This document shows positions 17,248-25,622 of a stretch of 64,000 nt of DNA, one piece after another. The DNA is from Lipingzhangella_A rawalii. Lineage in GTDB: Bacteria > Actinomycetota > Actinomycetes > Streptosporangiales > Streptosporangiaceae. The stretch spans positions 496,001-560,000 of the forward strand of contig NZ_JAVLVT010000001.1 of NCBI RefSeq assembly GCF_031628175.1, in the 5' to 3' direction. Position 1 is the first letter of the stretch. Every line of letters begins with the position of its first letter. The notes below the pieces were generated by a model. It did no database searches. It saw only the letters and a list, made by a program, of their open reading frames with translations, and had not been told where the DNA came from. The position numbers and the translations under genes are program-made.

Positions 17248-17676
17248 GTGAGTGAGTACAGCACCCAGCCCAGCCACGACAGCCAGAACACCCATGAGGC
17301 CGCCCTGATCGAACTCGCCAGTCGGGTTTTCGACACGGCCCGCCGCGGGGATCTGGAGGGCCTGCGGGCGTTCCTGGAGGCGGGGATCCCCGTCAACATG
17401 ACGAACGACAACGGCGACACCCTGCTCATGCTGGCGGCCTACCACGGTCACCCCGAGGTCGTGGAGCTGCTGTGTGCCCATGGTGCCGACGTGGACCGGC
17501 GCAATGACCGGGATCAGGCTCCGCTGGCCGGAGCGGTGTTCAAAGGTGAGGACACGGTGGTGCGCATCCTGGTCGACCACGGTGCCGACGCACACGCCGG
17601 CACCCCCACGGCCGCGCAGACCGCACGCATGTTCGGTCACCAGCACCTGCTGGCGCTGTGGCCCCCGCACGACTGA
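17248..17676 (+). CDS. ankyrin-repeat protein
   Basis: 142 residues, GTG start. At least three ankyrin repeats are visible: ARRGDLEGLRAFLEAGIPVN, NGDTLLMLAAYHGHPEVVEL and the LLCAHGADVDRRNDRDQAPL/AGAVFKGEDTVVRILVDHGAD pair. Such short proteins bind partner proteins. Its last 40 bases overlap the 3' end of the convergent Nudix gene on the opposite strand. Confidence 0.88.
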   Translation: MSEYSTQPSHDSQNTHEAALIELASRVFDTARRGDLEGLRAFLEAGIPVNMTNDNGDTLLMLAAYHGHPEVVELLCAHGADVDRRNDRDQAPLAGAVFKGEDTVVRILVDHGADAHAGTPTAAQTARMFGHQHLLALWPPHD

Positions 17677-18254
17677 CCTCCGGCGCTGGCAGCGGGATCC
17701 ACCGGGACACCGTGCTCCAGATAGACGGTCACCCCCGGCGTCGTTGCCGCATCGAGACAGCTGCGTACGCGCCGCAGCAACGACGGTGGCAGATAGTTCC
17801 CCAGGCGAGACGCGACCACCAGTTCCACCGCGCTGAGTTCCTCAGCGGGCAACCGCACCTGATCCACCACCGTGTGCGCGACGTGCCCCACGAACACGAA
17901 CGCCGTGGCTGCGCGCCCATCGGGGCTGCTGTGTGGCGGCATCCAGTCCACCCCCACCAGATGGCTCAACGCCGGAACAAACCCCAGCTCCTCACCGCAT
18001 TCCCGCCGACACGCCGCCAACGGAGACTCTCCGGCCTCGATAACTCCACCCGGCAGGGTCCATCCGGGCTTGTAGGTCGGTTTGACCACCAGCACCCGAG
18101 CGTCCCCCGTGTACAGCAGGGCCGCCGCCACACCACGACTGCGCGGCAGACTGTCGAAGAAGGCCCGCTCGCCCGCCGCAACCTCACCCATCTCCGCATC
18201 GGTCCGGGCGACCTCCGCACGGACGCGGGTCCGTTCACCTGGCTCACTGCCCAT
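17637..18254 (-). CDS. Nudix hydrolase
   Basis: About 205 residues from the ATG at 18254. The Nudix box is complete: GGVIEAGESPLAACRRE followed by CGEELGF, giving the G-x5-E-x7-REUxEExGU pattern that binds the catalytic metal. It hydrolyses a nucleoside diphosphate linked to another group; the substrate is not predictable. The N-terminal 40 residues are a charged helix. The C-terminus (GGQSCGGHSASRCW) is encoded within the overlap with the ankyrin gene, so the end of the coding frame may be recently extended. It is divergent from the five-gene cluster at 18.4 kb. Confidence 0.88.
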   Translation of the reverse strand: MGSEPGERTRVRAEVARTDAEMGEVAAGERAFFDSLPRSRGVAAALLYTGDARVLVVKPTYKPGWTLPGGVIEAGESPLAACRRECGEELGFVPALSHLVGVDWMPPHSSPDGRAATAFVFVGHVAHTVVDQVRLPAEELSAVELVVASRLGNYLPPSLLRRVRSCLDAATTPGVTVYLEHGVPVDPAASAGGQSCGGHSASRCW

Positions 18255-18298
18255 ACCCTCGACTCTACGCACCCGCCCCCGCGCGGGTCGGTGCGTGC

Positions 18299-18326
18299 CG
18301 TGGGTGGCGGAGGGGCGCCACCCACG
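18299..18326. promoter_or_regulatory. 11-bp inverted repeat upstream of the five-gene cluster
   Basis: CGTGGGTGGCG, a six-base loop, then CGCCACCCACG, an exact match. It lies between the divergent Nudix gene (start 18254) and the first gene of the cluster (start 18383). It can be an operator, or an RNA hairpin in the leader of the rightward transcript. No adjacent regulator gene suggests which. Confidence 0.45.
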
Positions 18327-18382
18327 CCACGCTGGAATCGACACCCTTCACAACGAGCCCCAACGTGGCCGGGAGAGCACCG

Positions 18383-19612
18383 ATGAGCTTCGCGATCGCC
18401 GTGCGGTGGGTCAGTGTGCAGGGCCAACGCACCTCCTACGCCGAGGTTGTCGACGAGGCGGCCCACCTGCGTGGTGAATTGGCGCAGCTGCGGGCTCGCG
18501 CCGCCGCACTCCGGGAAAGCGGAACCATCGTGCAGGAACTGCCCCAGCTGCCCGACCTCGTGGCGCTCAAAGGCGAACCAGCCCTGATCGAATGGGTGGA
18601 ATGGACTCGGCACGCCCTTCCCGAGCTCCGCTCCCACCTCGACGACACCGCCCACCAAACCCTCGCGGCGCGGCTGGGTGCCAGCCTGCCCCCGCCCCGC
18701 ACCCGCCCCAGTGCAACCGAGGAATTGGCCCAGCTCCGCCAGAGCGACTCCGCAGCCAGTAACACCCCGGAAGCCGCCACCCCCCACCGACACCCGGCCA
18801 GGGCCCGTCAGCATGCCCTGGAGTCGGTACGCCACCTGTTGGCCGATGCCGCCGCCGAGCTCGACCCCCACGCCCACCGTGACCTGGCCGCGCGCCTCAA
18901 CGAACTCCACCAGCTCGACGACACCAGTTCCGTGGCCACGATCCGCGAGGCGCACCATGCGGTGGTCGTCACACTCAACCGCGCGCTTCAGCAACACCGC
19001 AGCCAGCTGCACCGCGAAGTGGAACGCGCCCAGCTGCTGGGCCAACTCGCCGATGTCTCCGCGGACACCCGCGCCTACCTGCACGCCCAGATCGGCGCGG
19101 CCGACGATCCCGGCGCCTGGCGGCCGCACGTGGACCACGCCCGCGCCGCCGCCGAGAACCAGCGGCTGCGGACCCACCTGGCCCAAGCCGCAACCCAGGC
19201 CCTCACAGCAGTGGGATGTGACGTCACCGACATCCACACCACCACCCTCACCAGCACCGGAGAAACGGTGTGCCCTCTGCCCGACCAGGACGGCTACGGC
19301 ATCCGGGTGCGCCTGCCCCCGGACCGCAACCAGCTCTCAGCGAGTCTCGTGCGGGACACCCACACCACCCCCAGCGCCGACGAGGACGCCGGACGCTGGT
19401 TCTGCACCCACACCGAACCCACCTTCTACCACGCCCTGTGCGACCACACCGAGCACCTGCACCTGCACCAGCGGCTACGTGTCGAGCCCGGGGACCGCCC
19501 CCTGCCCCAGGTGCGCCTCCCCGCCACGGACCGCGATCGCCACGACGAGCAGCACGAGCCCGAACAGAGCACCACCGACACGGGCGCACGGGCCCAGCAA
19601 CGCCACCACTGA
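18383..19612 (+). CDS. unknown helical/coiled-coil protein, first gene of the AAA+/radical SAM/kinase cluster
   Basis: 409 residues from the ATG at 18383, with GGGAGAG seven bases before; the GTG at 18365 is less likely. Begins MSFAIAVRWVSVQGQRTSYAE. Residues about 20-230 are rich in Glu/Leu/Ala/Arg heptads (EAAHLRGELAQLRARAAALRES; AEVERAQ-type segments) and look like coiled coil. The C-terminal 130 residues form a separate domain with His/Cys residues (WFCTHTEPTFYHALCDH) and a hydrophilic tail. No family recognised. The downstream four genes are close or overlapping, so it is probably a dedicated component of the same system, for example an adaptor or substrate. Confidence 0.7.
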   Translation: MSFAIAVRWVSVQGQRTSYAEVVDEAAHLRGELAQLRARAAALRESGTIVQELPQLPDLVALKGEPALIEWVEWTRHALPELRSHLDDTAHQTLAARLGASLPPPRTRPSATEELAQLRQSDSAASNTPEAATPHRHPARARQHALESVRHLLADAAAELDPHAHRDLAARLNELHQLDDTSSVATIREAHHAVVVTLNRALQQHRSQLHREVERAQLLGQLADVSADTRAYLHAQIGAADDPGAWRPHVDHARAAAENQRLRTHLAQAATQALTAVGCDVTDIHTTTLTSTGETVCPLPDQDGYGIRVRLPPDRNQLSASLVRDTHTTPSADEDAGRWFCTHTEPTFYHALCDHTEHLHLHQRLRVEPGDRPLPQVRLPATDRDRHDEQHEPEQSTTDTGARAQQRHH

Positions 19613-19704
19613 CCCCGGCCCCGGAATGGACTTCTGGGGGCTGCGGTGCCACAATCCGCGCGGGGACCATGTCCCATCGTCCCCACCCCAGGAGACCAAA
19701 CCCA

Positions 19705-21606
19705 GTGCAGCACGACCCCGGCAGGGAGGCCATGAGCGGCGCACAGCCGCACCCAGCGGCGTCGACCACCCCCGGGTGGGTGCGGGAACTCACCATGGCG
19801 CTGCCGATCTATCCCCAGATCCTGCTGGTGGGCAACGTCCGCGACGAATACCATCTGCCCACCCCGCACGCCCCCGAGGCCACCGCCATCTACAGCCTGG
19901 AGACGCTCCTAGCCCGGCTGCTGGAGGAGCAGGGCTACGCCGCACTGGCCACCCACGACATCGCGACCGACCACATCACCACCACGCGCCTGCACGACGA
20001 GGCCACCCTCGCCCCGACGCTGGCCTCCGGCCCCGGCTGGGCCGCCACACTCACCCGCTCGGCAAGCGGCCTGGACTTCCCGCACCTGCGCCAGGTCCTC
20101 ACCGAACTCACCGCCAACCTCACCGCAGCCCCCACCGCCCTGCTGTTCCCGTTCGCCGACCGGCTCACCACCCCGGGCGAACGCCAGCCCGAATCCGCCC
20201 GCCTGTTCTTCTCCGCCGCGGACGCCCTGGCCCACCGCGCCCGCCGTCCCATCGTCGCCGGCACCGAACAGCCCTACAACACCGTGCTGTGGATCGCCGA
20301 ACGCCTGGAAGACCTCCCCGCCGCCTTCGCCACCACCAACCCCCGTATCCGCCAGATCTCCGTGCCCCACCCCAGCGCCGAGGAGCGCCTGGTGGCCGCA
20401 CGCCGAGCTGTGCGGATCATCACCACCCGCGAACCCGACCTGGGCGCCAGCCCCACCGAGCAGGAGCAGGCCGCCGAACACCTCGCCAGCGCCACCCACG
20501 GCATGCAGGCCACCCAGGTCGCCGCGATCGGACAGCTCGCCGCACACCAACGGATCGGAATCAACGAGATCACCGACGCCGCGCGGCTCTACCGCGTCGG
20601 TGTCACCGACAACCCCTGGCGCGACCCCCAGGTCCTCAAACGCATCAGTGAGGGGGAACAGCGCCTCAACGCACGGGTGCGCGGCCAGCACGCCGCAGTC
20701 CGCAAAACCATGGACATCTTCATGCGCTCCACCGCCGGCCTCACCGGAGCCCACGCCGGCTCCTCACCCAACCGGCCCCGTGGCGTGCTCGTCCTGTCCG
20801 GGCCCACCGGCGTCGGCAAGACCGAGCTGGCCAAAGGCATCGCCGAGCTCATCCTGGGCACCGACGCCGAACCGATCCGCTTCGACATGAGCGAGTTCGC
20901 CTCCGAACACGCCCGCGACCGGCTCATCGGCGCTCCACCCGGCTATGTGGGCTTCGACGCCGGGGGAGAACTCACCAACGCCGTGCGCGCCCACCCCATC
21001 AGCGTGCTGTTGTTCGACGAGATCGACAAGGCCAACCCGGCCCTGTTCGACCTGTTCCTCCAAATCCTGGAGGACGGGCGGCTCACCGATGGCCGCGGCG
21101 CGGTGGTGCATTTCACCGAGTGTGTCCTCGTCTTCACCACCAATCTGGGGGTGGTCGGGCCCACCGGCCGACTGACCCGCCACGACGAACCCGAACAGGT
21201 CCGTGCGCAGCTCACCGCCGCCTTCGAGGACTTCCTCGATCACCAGCTGGGCCGCCCCGAACTCCGCAACCGGTTCGGGGACAGCTTCGTGGCCATGGAC
21301 TTCATCACCACCGACATCGCCGACGAAATCCTGGACGCCATGCTGGACACCGTCACCCACCGGGTGCGGCGTGTACACGAACTCACGGTGACTATCGGCG
21401 CCCACGCCCGCGAGGTGCTGCGCACCGAGGCCCACCGCAACCTCGACGACGGGGGCCGCGGTATCGGAACCGTCGTCGAAACCTGCCTGACCAACCCCCT
21501 GTCCCGGCACCTGTTCCACCACCCACCCCAGCCCCGGCAGCAGCTCCACATCACCGCACTCACCCACGACGGCATCGGCTGGTCGGTGGAGGTGCAGCAC
21601 GGATGA
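19705..21606 (+). CDS. AAA+ ATPase with ClpB/ClpA D2-like motor domain
   Basis: 633 residues from the GTG at 19705 (AGGAGA nine bases upstream); ATG 19732 is an alternative giving 624. The C-terminal half is a Clp/Hsp104 D2-type AAA+ module: Walker A GPTGVGKTELAKGIAEL at about 366, RFDMSEFASEHARDRLIGAPPGYVGFD, Walker B LLFDEIDKANPALFDLFLQI at about 437, DGRLTDGRG, sensor 1 FTTNLGVVG, and the small domain ending RGIGTVVETCLTNPL. The N-terminal 330 residues look like a second, degenerate AAA module: LLFPFADRL and AFATTNPRIRQISVPHPSAEER resemble Walker B and sensor 1, but no P-loop is present. Likely a hexameric remodelling ATPase with one active ring. Confidence 0.88.
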   Translation: MQHDPGREAMSGAQPHPAASTTPGWVRELTMALPIYPQILLVGNVRDEYHLPTPHAPEATAIYSLETLLARLLEEQGYAALATHDIATDHITTTRLHDEATLAPTLASGPGWAATLTRSASGLDFPHLRQVLTELTANLTAAPTALLFPFADRLTTPGERQPESARLFFSAADALAHRARRPIVAGTEQPYNTVLWIAERLEDLPAAFATTNPRIRQISVPHPSAEERLVAARRAVRIITTREPDLGASPTEQEQAAEHLASATHGMQATQVAAIGQLAAHQRIGINEITDAARLYRVGVTDNPWRDPQVLKRISEGEQRLNARVRGQHAAVRKTMDIFMRSTAGLTGAHAGSSPNRPRGVLVLSGPTGVGKTELAKGIAELILGTDAEPIRFDMSEFASEHARDRLIGAPPGYVGFDAGGELTNAVRAHPISVLLFDEIDKANPALFDLFLQILEDGRLTDGRGAVVHFTECVLVFTTNLGVVGPTGRLTRHDEPEQVRAQLTAAFEDFLDHQLGRPELRNRFGDSFVAMDFITTDIADEILDAMLDTVTHRVRRVHELTVTIGAHAREVLRTEAHRNLDDGGRGIGTVVETCLTNPLSRHLFHHPPQPRQQLHITALTHDGIGWSVEVQHG

Positions 21607-22316
21607 CCCCACTCCCGCCGCCACTACGCACGGCCCGCCTGCACTACCCGGTCACCGCTCTGGGCCCCGGGACGCGCCTGGGGATCTGGACCCAGGGCTG
21701 CCCCTTGGCGTGCCCCGGCTGCATGTCCCGCGACACCTGGGACTCCGGCCGGGGGACCCTGGTTCCCGTGGCGGCGCTGGCCCAGGTGTGGCACCGGGTT
21801 CTCACCGCCGGCGCTGCGGGCGTCACCATCAGCGGCGGCGAGCCCCTGAGCCAACCGCGGGCCGTGGCCACTCTGGTCACCGCCCTGGACCTGGTCCGCG
21901 CCCGCATCCGCCCCAGCGCCGACATCCTGCTCTACACCGGATACGCTCCCGCGGAACTCGCCGATCAGCTCAACGCGCCCCACCCCCACGGCCCTGCCCT
22001 GGCGCAGATTCTGACCCACAGCGACGCGGTGATCACCGGACGGTTCGACATCAGCCAGCCCACAACGGCGATCTGGCGCGGTTCGGCCAACCAACAGCTG
22101 CATCCCCTCACCCCACTGGGGCAGCGCCGCTACGAGCCCTACGTCGACTACGCACCGGCCGCGCCGCCGGTGCAGGTGGGTGTCGACGACACTGGGCTGT
22201 GGATCATCGGGGTTCCCCGACATCGGCAGCTGGCCGAGTTCGACCGCGCGTTGCGGCAGCGCGGGCTGACCCTGGAAGGAGTGTCATGGCGTCCCTCGTC
22301 TACCGCTGCCGACTGA
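21603..22316 (+). CDS. radical SAM enzyme, 4Fe-4S single-cluster (activase-like)
   Basis: 237 residues. Starts with ATG overlapping the ATPase stop (ATGA), so the two are translationally coupled. The cluster motif CPLACPGC (Cys33, 37, 40; Cx3Cx2C) and SGGEPLSQ (about 77-84, SAM binding) define it as radical SAM; the size and layout resemble the activases of anaerobic ribonucleotide reductase and pyruvate formate-lyase (NrdG/PflA). No glycyl-radical partner is nearby, so its substrate may be another protein of this cluster. The C-terminal 60 residues (VDDTGLWIIGVPRH) are cluster-specific as far as I can see. Confidence 0.85.
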   Translation: MTPLPPPLRTARLHYPVTALGPGTRLGIWTQGCPLACPGCMSRDTWDSGRGTLVPVAALAQVWHRVLTAGAAGVTISGGEPLSQPRAVATLVTALDLVRARIRPSADILLYTGYAPAELADQLNAPHPHGPALAQILTHSDAVITGRFDISQPTTAIWRGSANQQLHPLTPLGQRRYEPYVDYAPAAPPVQVGVDDTGLWIIGVPRHRQLAEFDRALRQRGLTLEGVSWRPSSTAAD

Positions 22317-22852
22317 ATCCGCAGGGCTGTCCCACCCAGCAGGTGCCCGGCTACTGCGACCACCATCCCTGGATCGAGCTGGTCGCGGCCGAACCAAGCA
22401 CCAACACCCGCAGCCAACCCAACACGGACGCCAGCCCCCACCCGACACCGTCGGGCCAGGACAGCGATACGGCGGGGCCCAGCCCGGACCCTGCCCGCCG
22501 CCACCCCGGCACTGAGACGGCACCGCAGCGCCCCCTGTGGGGAGTGTCCATTCCCGGACTGGATGTCACCGTTCCGATTCCCGCAGACGGATTGGAGGTG
22601 GGCCGGGACTGCCCTCGCTTCGCGACCGTGCCCGGCATGCAGCACCTCGACCAGGTCAGCCGCACCCATGCCCGCCTGACTTGGAAGGACACCACTCTTT
22701 ACCTGGAGGATCTCGGCTCCACCAACGGCACCTTCGTGGATGAACACCCGATCCACACCGCTGTTGCGGTGACACCGCACAACCGCCTGCGCCTGGCCGA
22801 GGACGTGGACATCCGCGTGGTGGAACTGGACGAGGAACTCGAGGAACTCTGA
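22286..22852 (+). CDS. FHA-domain protein with N-terminal Cys/His cluster
   Basis: 188 residues from the ATG at 22286, inside the 3' end of the radical SAM gene (31-base overlap in another frame), preceded by GGAAGGAG. The first 30 residues hold C8, C15, C24 and H26/H27, spaced like a small zinc-binding knuckle. A Pro/Ser/Thr-rich linker (residues 35-85) follows, then an FHA domain: GLEVGRDCP with the conserved GR at 106-107, SRTHARLTW at 125-133, and GSTNGTF at 144-150. FHA domains bind phosphothreonine. The kinase gene follows five bases later, so this is probably its phosphorylation-dependent partner. Confidence 0.87.
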   Translation: MASLVYRCRLNPQGCPTQQVPGYCDHHPWIELVAAEPSTNTRSQPNTDASPHPTPSGQDSDTAGPSPDPARRHPGTETAPQRPLWGVSIPGLDVTVPIPADGLEVGRDCPRFATVPGMQHLDQVSRTHARLTWKDTTLYLEDLGSTNGTFVDEHPIHTAVAVTPHNRLRLAEDVDIRVVELDEELEEL

Positions 22853-22857
22853 CCACG

Positions 22858-25608
22858 ATGACCAGCCCCCACGACCCGCAGCAGCCGGCCCGTACCCGCC
22901 CCCAGAACACGGCCCCGACCCCACCCGCCACACCCCCAGCCAGCACCCGCGCGCAGGGTCGCCAGGCGGGCCCCGGAACCACACGGCAATCCCCACCATC
23001 CCCACCATCTCCACGATCCACGCGGGGCACGCACGACGACACCGCGGCTTTTCCCGCAGAGTTGACCCACTCCTACACCCCCGTGGACCTGGTGGGAACC
23101 GGCGCCGAGGGGGCGGTGTGGCGGGTCGTGGACGCCCGCACGCACGCCGAACTGGCGATCAAAGTGCACTGGGACAACCAGCCCATGGACCCCGACCTCC
23201 TCCGACATCTGGACAACGCAGCGTTCCATCGCCATGTGCCAGCCATTACCGACCATGGCCGGTTGACGACCTCGGCCGGAACCCGCGACTGGGTCGCCAT
23301 GGAATACCTTCCGGTCAATCTCGCCGACGTGCTGGCCACGATGCCTGCCGTGGCCACCAGCAGCGACACCGACGTGCGGGAGCGGGCGCACGCCATCATC
23401 GCCGAATTGTGTGCGCTGATCGCGTTCTGGCAACAGCAGGTGGACCGCAACCCACTGGATTTCAAACCCGCCAACATCCTGGTGCGCCGCACCGGAACCG
23501 AACCAGGACAGTTCGTTATCGCCGACTTCGGCGGCATACACCGCTTCACCGCCTCCCAGCTGCACGGGGGCGCCAGCCGCTTCAACCTGGCCTACGCCCC
23601 ACCCGAACACACCTGGTCCGAACATGCCGGGCCGTGGCCGTGGTGGGGCCTGGGCGAGATCGCCTACGAGCTGGCCTGCGGCCAGCCCCGCTACCGACAC
23701 CGAGACGGCGGGGTCAAGGACGACGCCGAGATTCTCCGCGGCCAGATCCTGGGGGACCGGGGCGCCTCGATCCCTGACGAGCATTGGCGCCGACTGGTGC
23801 GTGGCCTGCTCACGGTGGACCCGGCGGACCGGTGGGGCGCCGCGGAGGTGCAGGCGTGGCTCAACGGGGAAGAGCCGGAGGTGGCCGAGGACCGAGCCGG
23901 CCCCGCCGTCGGGGACACACCGGGTCCCACGGCACCCGCGCCCACGGTGACCTTCGGACGCCTCCAGCTGAGTGACCCCGCCGAGGTGGCCGCGCAGATA
24001 CTGGACCGGGGCGAGGACGCCGCACACTGGCTGCTGGCCGAGGGGGGTGCCCACCAGCTTGCCCACTATCTGGACCAGCTGGGCGAGCACACCTACGACA
24101 CCACCCAACTGCACCGTCTGGAGCAGGATCCCGACCGGGCCCATCTGGCAGTGACCGCCTTGGGGGCGGCGTTCGCCCCGGAACTCACCCCCACCTATGC
24201 CGGACGCGCGGTGGACACCGCAGGGCTGGTCGAGCTGGCCGGCACGGAGCCGGGATTTCTCCGGCGGCTGCTGAGCCAGCCAGAGGCCATGCGCACCATC
24301 GCGGTCTACGCGTGCGGGCACCCCGAATGCCGACGTGTGCCCCGATGCGACCGGATTCAGCGGCTGGCGGCTGAGGCCCCCCAGCTGGCCCGGCAGGCCG
24401 AGGAGGACACCGCGCAGTTGGGGGAGCGTCTCACCGCGGCCGACGCCACGGGCGAAGCGGCGCCACCGGAGTGGGGCTCCCTGAGCGACGCCGAACACGA
24501 TCACGCCCATGCACTGGCCACACTCGCGGTTTTGGACCCGGCGTCGCTGCGCACCCAGGTGGAGCAGATGCGGCCCACGGCACTGCTCGGTCCACACTGG
24601 TGGCGACGTCAGGTGTTGAGCTGCGACACCAGCGACACCCCGACCGGGCGGCGCAGCATGGTTGTGGCACTGCTGCTGGCCGACCGGGCGGCCGTGGAAC
24701 GCGCGCGGCTGGCGCAGCGCCCCCAGGGCGGGGTGTATGCCAAGTCGTTGTGGCACCGGGTGGTGACCGGGGTGCTGGCGGGGCTAGCCCTGATCAACGC
24801 CGTATGGGCCGGGGCGGGCTCCTTCGACGACATCGGTGTGGTCTTGGCCAACGTGTTTCCCCTGATCGTGGTGACCTCCACGATCGTGGCGCTGTGGCCG
24901 TGGCCGTCCGCGGAGCGGGCCCCACGCGCGTTGACCGCCCTCAGCTGGGCCAGTGGACTTCTGGCCGCGGCGACCTACCGGGGCCTGGACGGATCACCCC
25001 CCACGCACGCCCAGGCCTGGTGGCCCGCCCCGGACTGGCTGGTGGGATTCCTGGGGCTGCTGCCCGCGCCGTTCCAGGTCACCACGTGGTGGTTTCCCAC
25101 CCTGATCGCGGTGACGGTGGTGATGCTGGCCATCAAGTTCGTGCGTTTCCGAATGCGGCTGGCCTACCGGGAACGCTACGTGCACTTTTGGGACACGCCC
25201 CGGCTGGGCCCCACCCCGGAGGAGCGGCTGGGCCTGGCCCCGCTGCTGGCGGTCACCTGGCTGGGGATCGTGATCGTGGGGACGGTCACCGCCGGGGTCG
25301 CCCACAGCACCTCCAGCACAATCACCCTGGCCCTGGCGGGCCCCCCGCTGGCCTATCTCGCGGTGTACCTGGCCGTGGGGGCGGGCCTGCTGTACCTGTC
25401 GACGCCACGCAAACTGGTGGCCTGGACGGTCACCGCCGTGGTGAGCCTCGCCAGCTGCGGCTGGGTGCAGCCGTTGCGCCTGGTCGAGGTTTGGGACGTG
25501 GGGCCGCTGCAAGCCACCTGGTTGATCCTGCTGGGGCTGGGCATGCTCGGTGGGGCCGCCCTGTATGCACGAACCCGCCTGAGTCCCCGTCCCATCCCCA
25601 GCATCTGA
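22858..25608 (+). CDS. Ser/Thr protein kinase with large polytopic membrane C-terminus
   Basis: 916 residues. A Pro/Thr-rich 60-residue start precedes the kinase domain (about 70-345): G-loop GTGAEGAVWRV at 80-90, AIKV with Lys102, catalytic loop PLDFKPANIL with Asp201 and Lys203, DFG at 223-225, APPEH activation end and WWGLGEIAYEL. HRD is changed to PLD, yet the catalytic Asp, Lys and Asn remain, so activity is plausible. A cytoplasmic region of about 280 residues follows, with CGHPECRRVPRC (possible metal site). Then seven or eight membrane helices occupy about 630-905. Last gene of the cluster; it converges on an Lrp-type regulator. Membrane sensing feeding phosphorylation to the FHA partner is my inference. 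Confidence 0.88.
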   Translation: MTSPHDPQQPARTRPQNTAPTPPATPPASTRAQGRQAGPGTTRQSPPSPPSPRSTRGTHDDTAAFPAELTHSYTPVDLVGTGAEGAVWRVVDARTHAELAIKVHWDNQPMDPDLLRHLDNAAFHRHVPAITDHGRLTTSAGTRDWVAMEYLPVNLADVLATMPAVATSSDTDVRERAHAIIAELCALIAFWQQQVDRNPLDFKPANILVRRTGTEPGQFVIADFGGIHRFTASQLHGGASRFNLAYAPPEHTWSEHAGPWPWWGLGEIAYELACGQPRYRHRDGGVKDDAEILRGQILGDRGASIPDEHWRRLVRGLLTVDPADRWGAAEVQAWLNGEEPEVAEDRAGPAVGDTPGPTAPAPTVTFGRLQLSDPAEVAAQILDRGEDAAHWLLAEGGAHQLAHYLDQLGEHTYDTTQLHRLEQDPDRAHLAVTALGAAFAPELTPTYAGRAVDTAGLVELAGTEPGFLRRLLSQPEAMRTIAVYACGHPECRRVPRCDRIQRLAAEAPQLARQAEEDTAQLGERLTAADATGEAAPPEWGSLSDAEHDHAHALATLAVLDPASLRTQVEQMRPTALLGPHWWRRQVLSCDTSDTPTGRRSMVVALLLADRAAVERARLAQRPQGGVYAKSLWHRVVTGVLAGLALINAVWAGAGSFDDIGVVLANVFPLIVVTSTIVALWPWPSAERAPRALTALSWASGLLAAATYRGLDGSPPTHAQAWWPAPDWLVGFLGLLPAPFQVTTWWFPTLIAVTVVMLAIKFVRFRMRLAYRERYVHFWDTPRLGPTPEERLGLAPLLAVTWLGIVIVGTVTAGVAHSTSSTITLALAGPPLAYLAVYLAVGAGLLYLSTPRKLVAWTVTAVVSLASCGWVQPLRLVEVWDVGPLQATWLILLGLGMLGGAALYARTRLSPRPIPSI

Positions 25609-25622
25609 GCATCCACCCCCCG

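Noticed and set aside
21603..22316. Anaerobic ribonucleotide reductase activase (NrdG) as a firm call
   Set aside because: No NrdD gene nearby, and the C-terminal part does not look like NrdG; kept as a general radical SAM enzyme.
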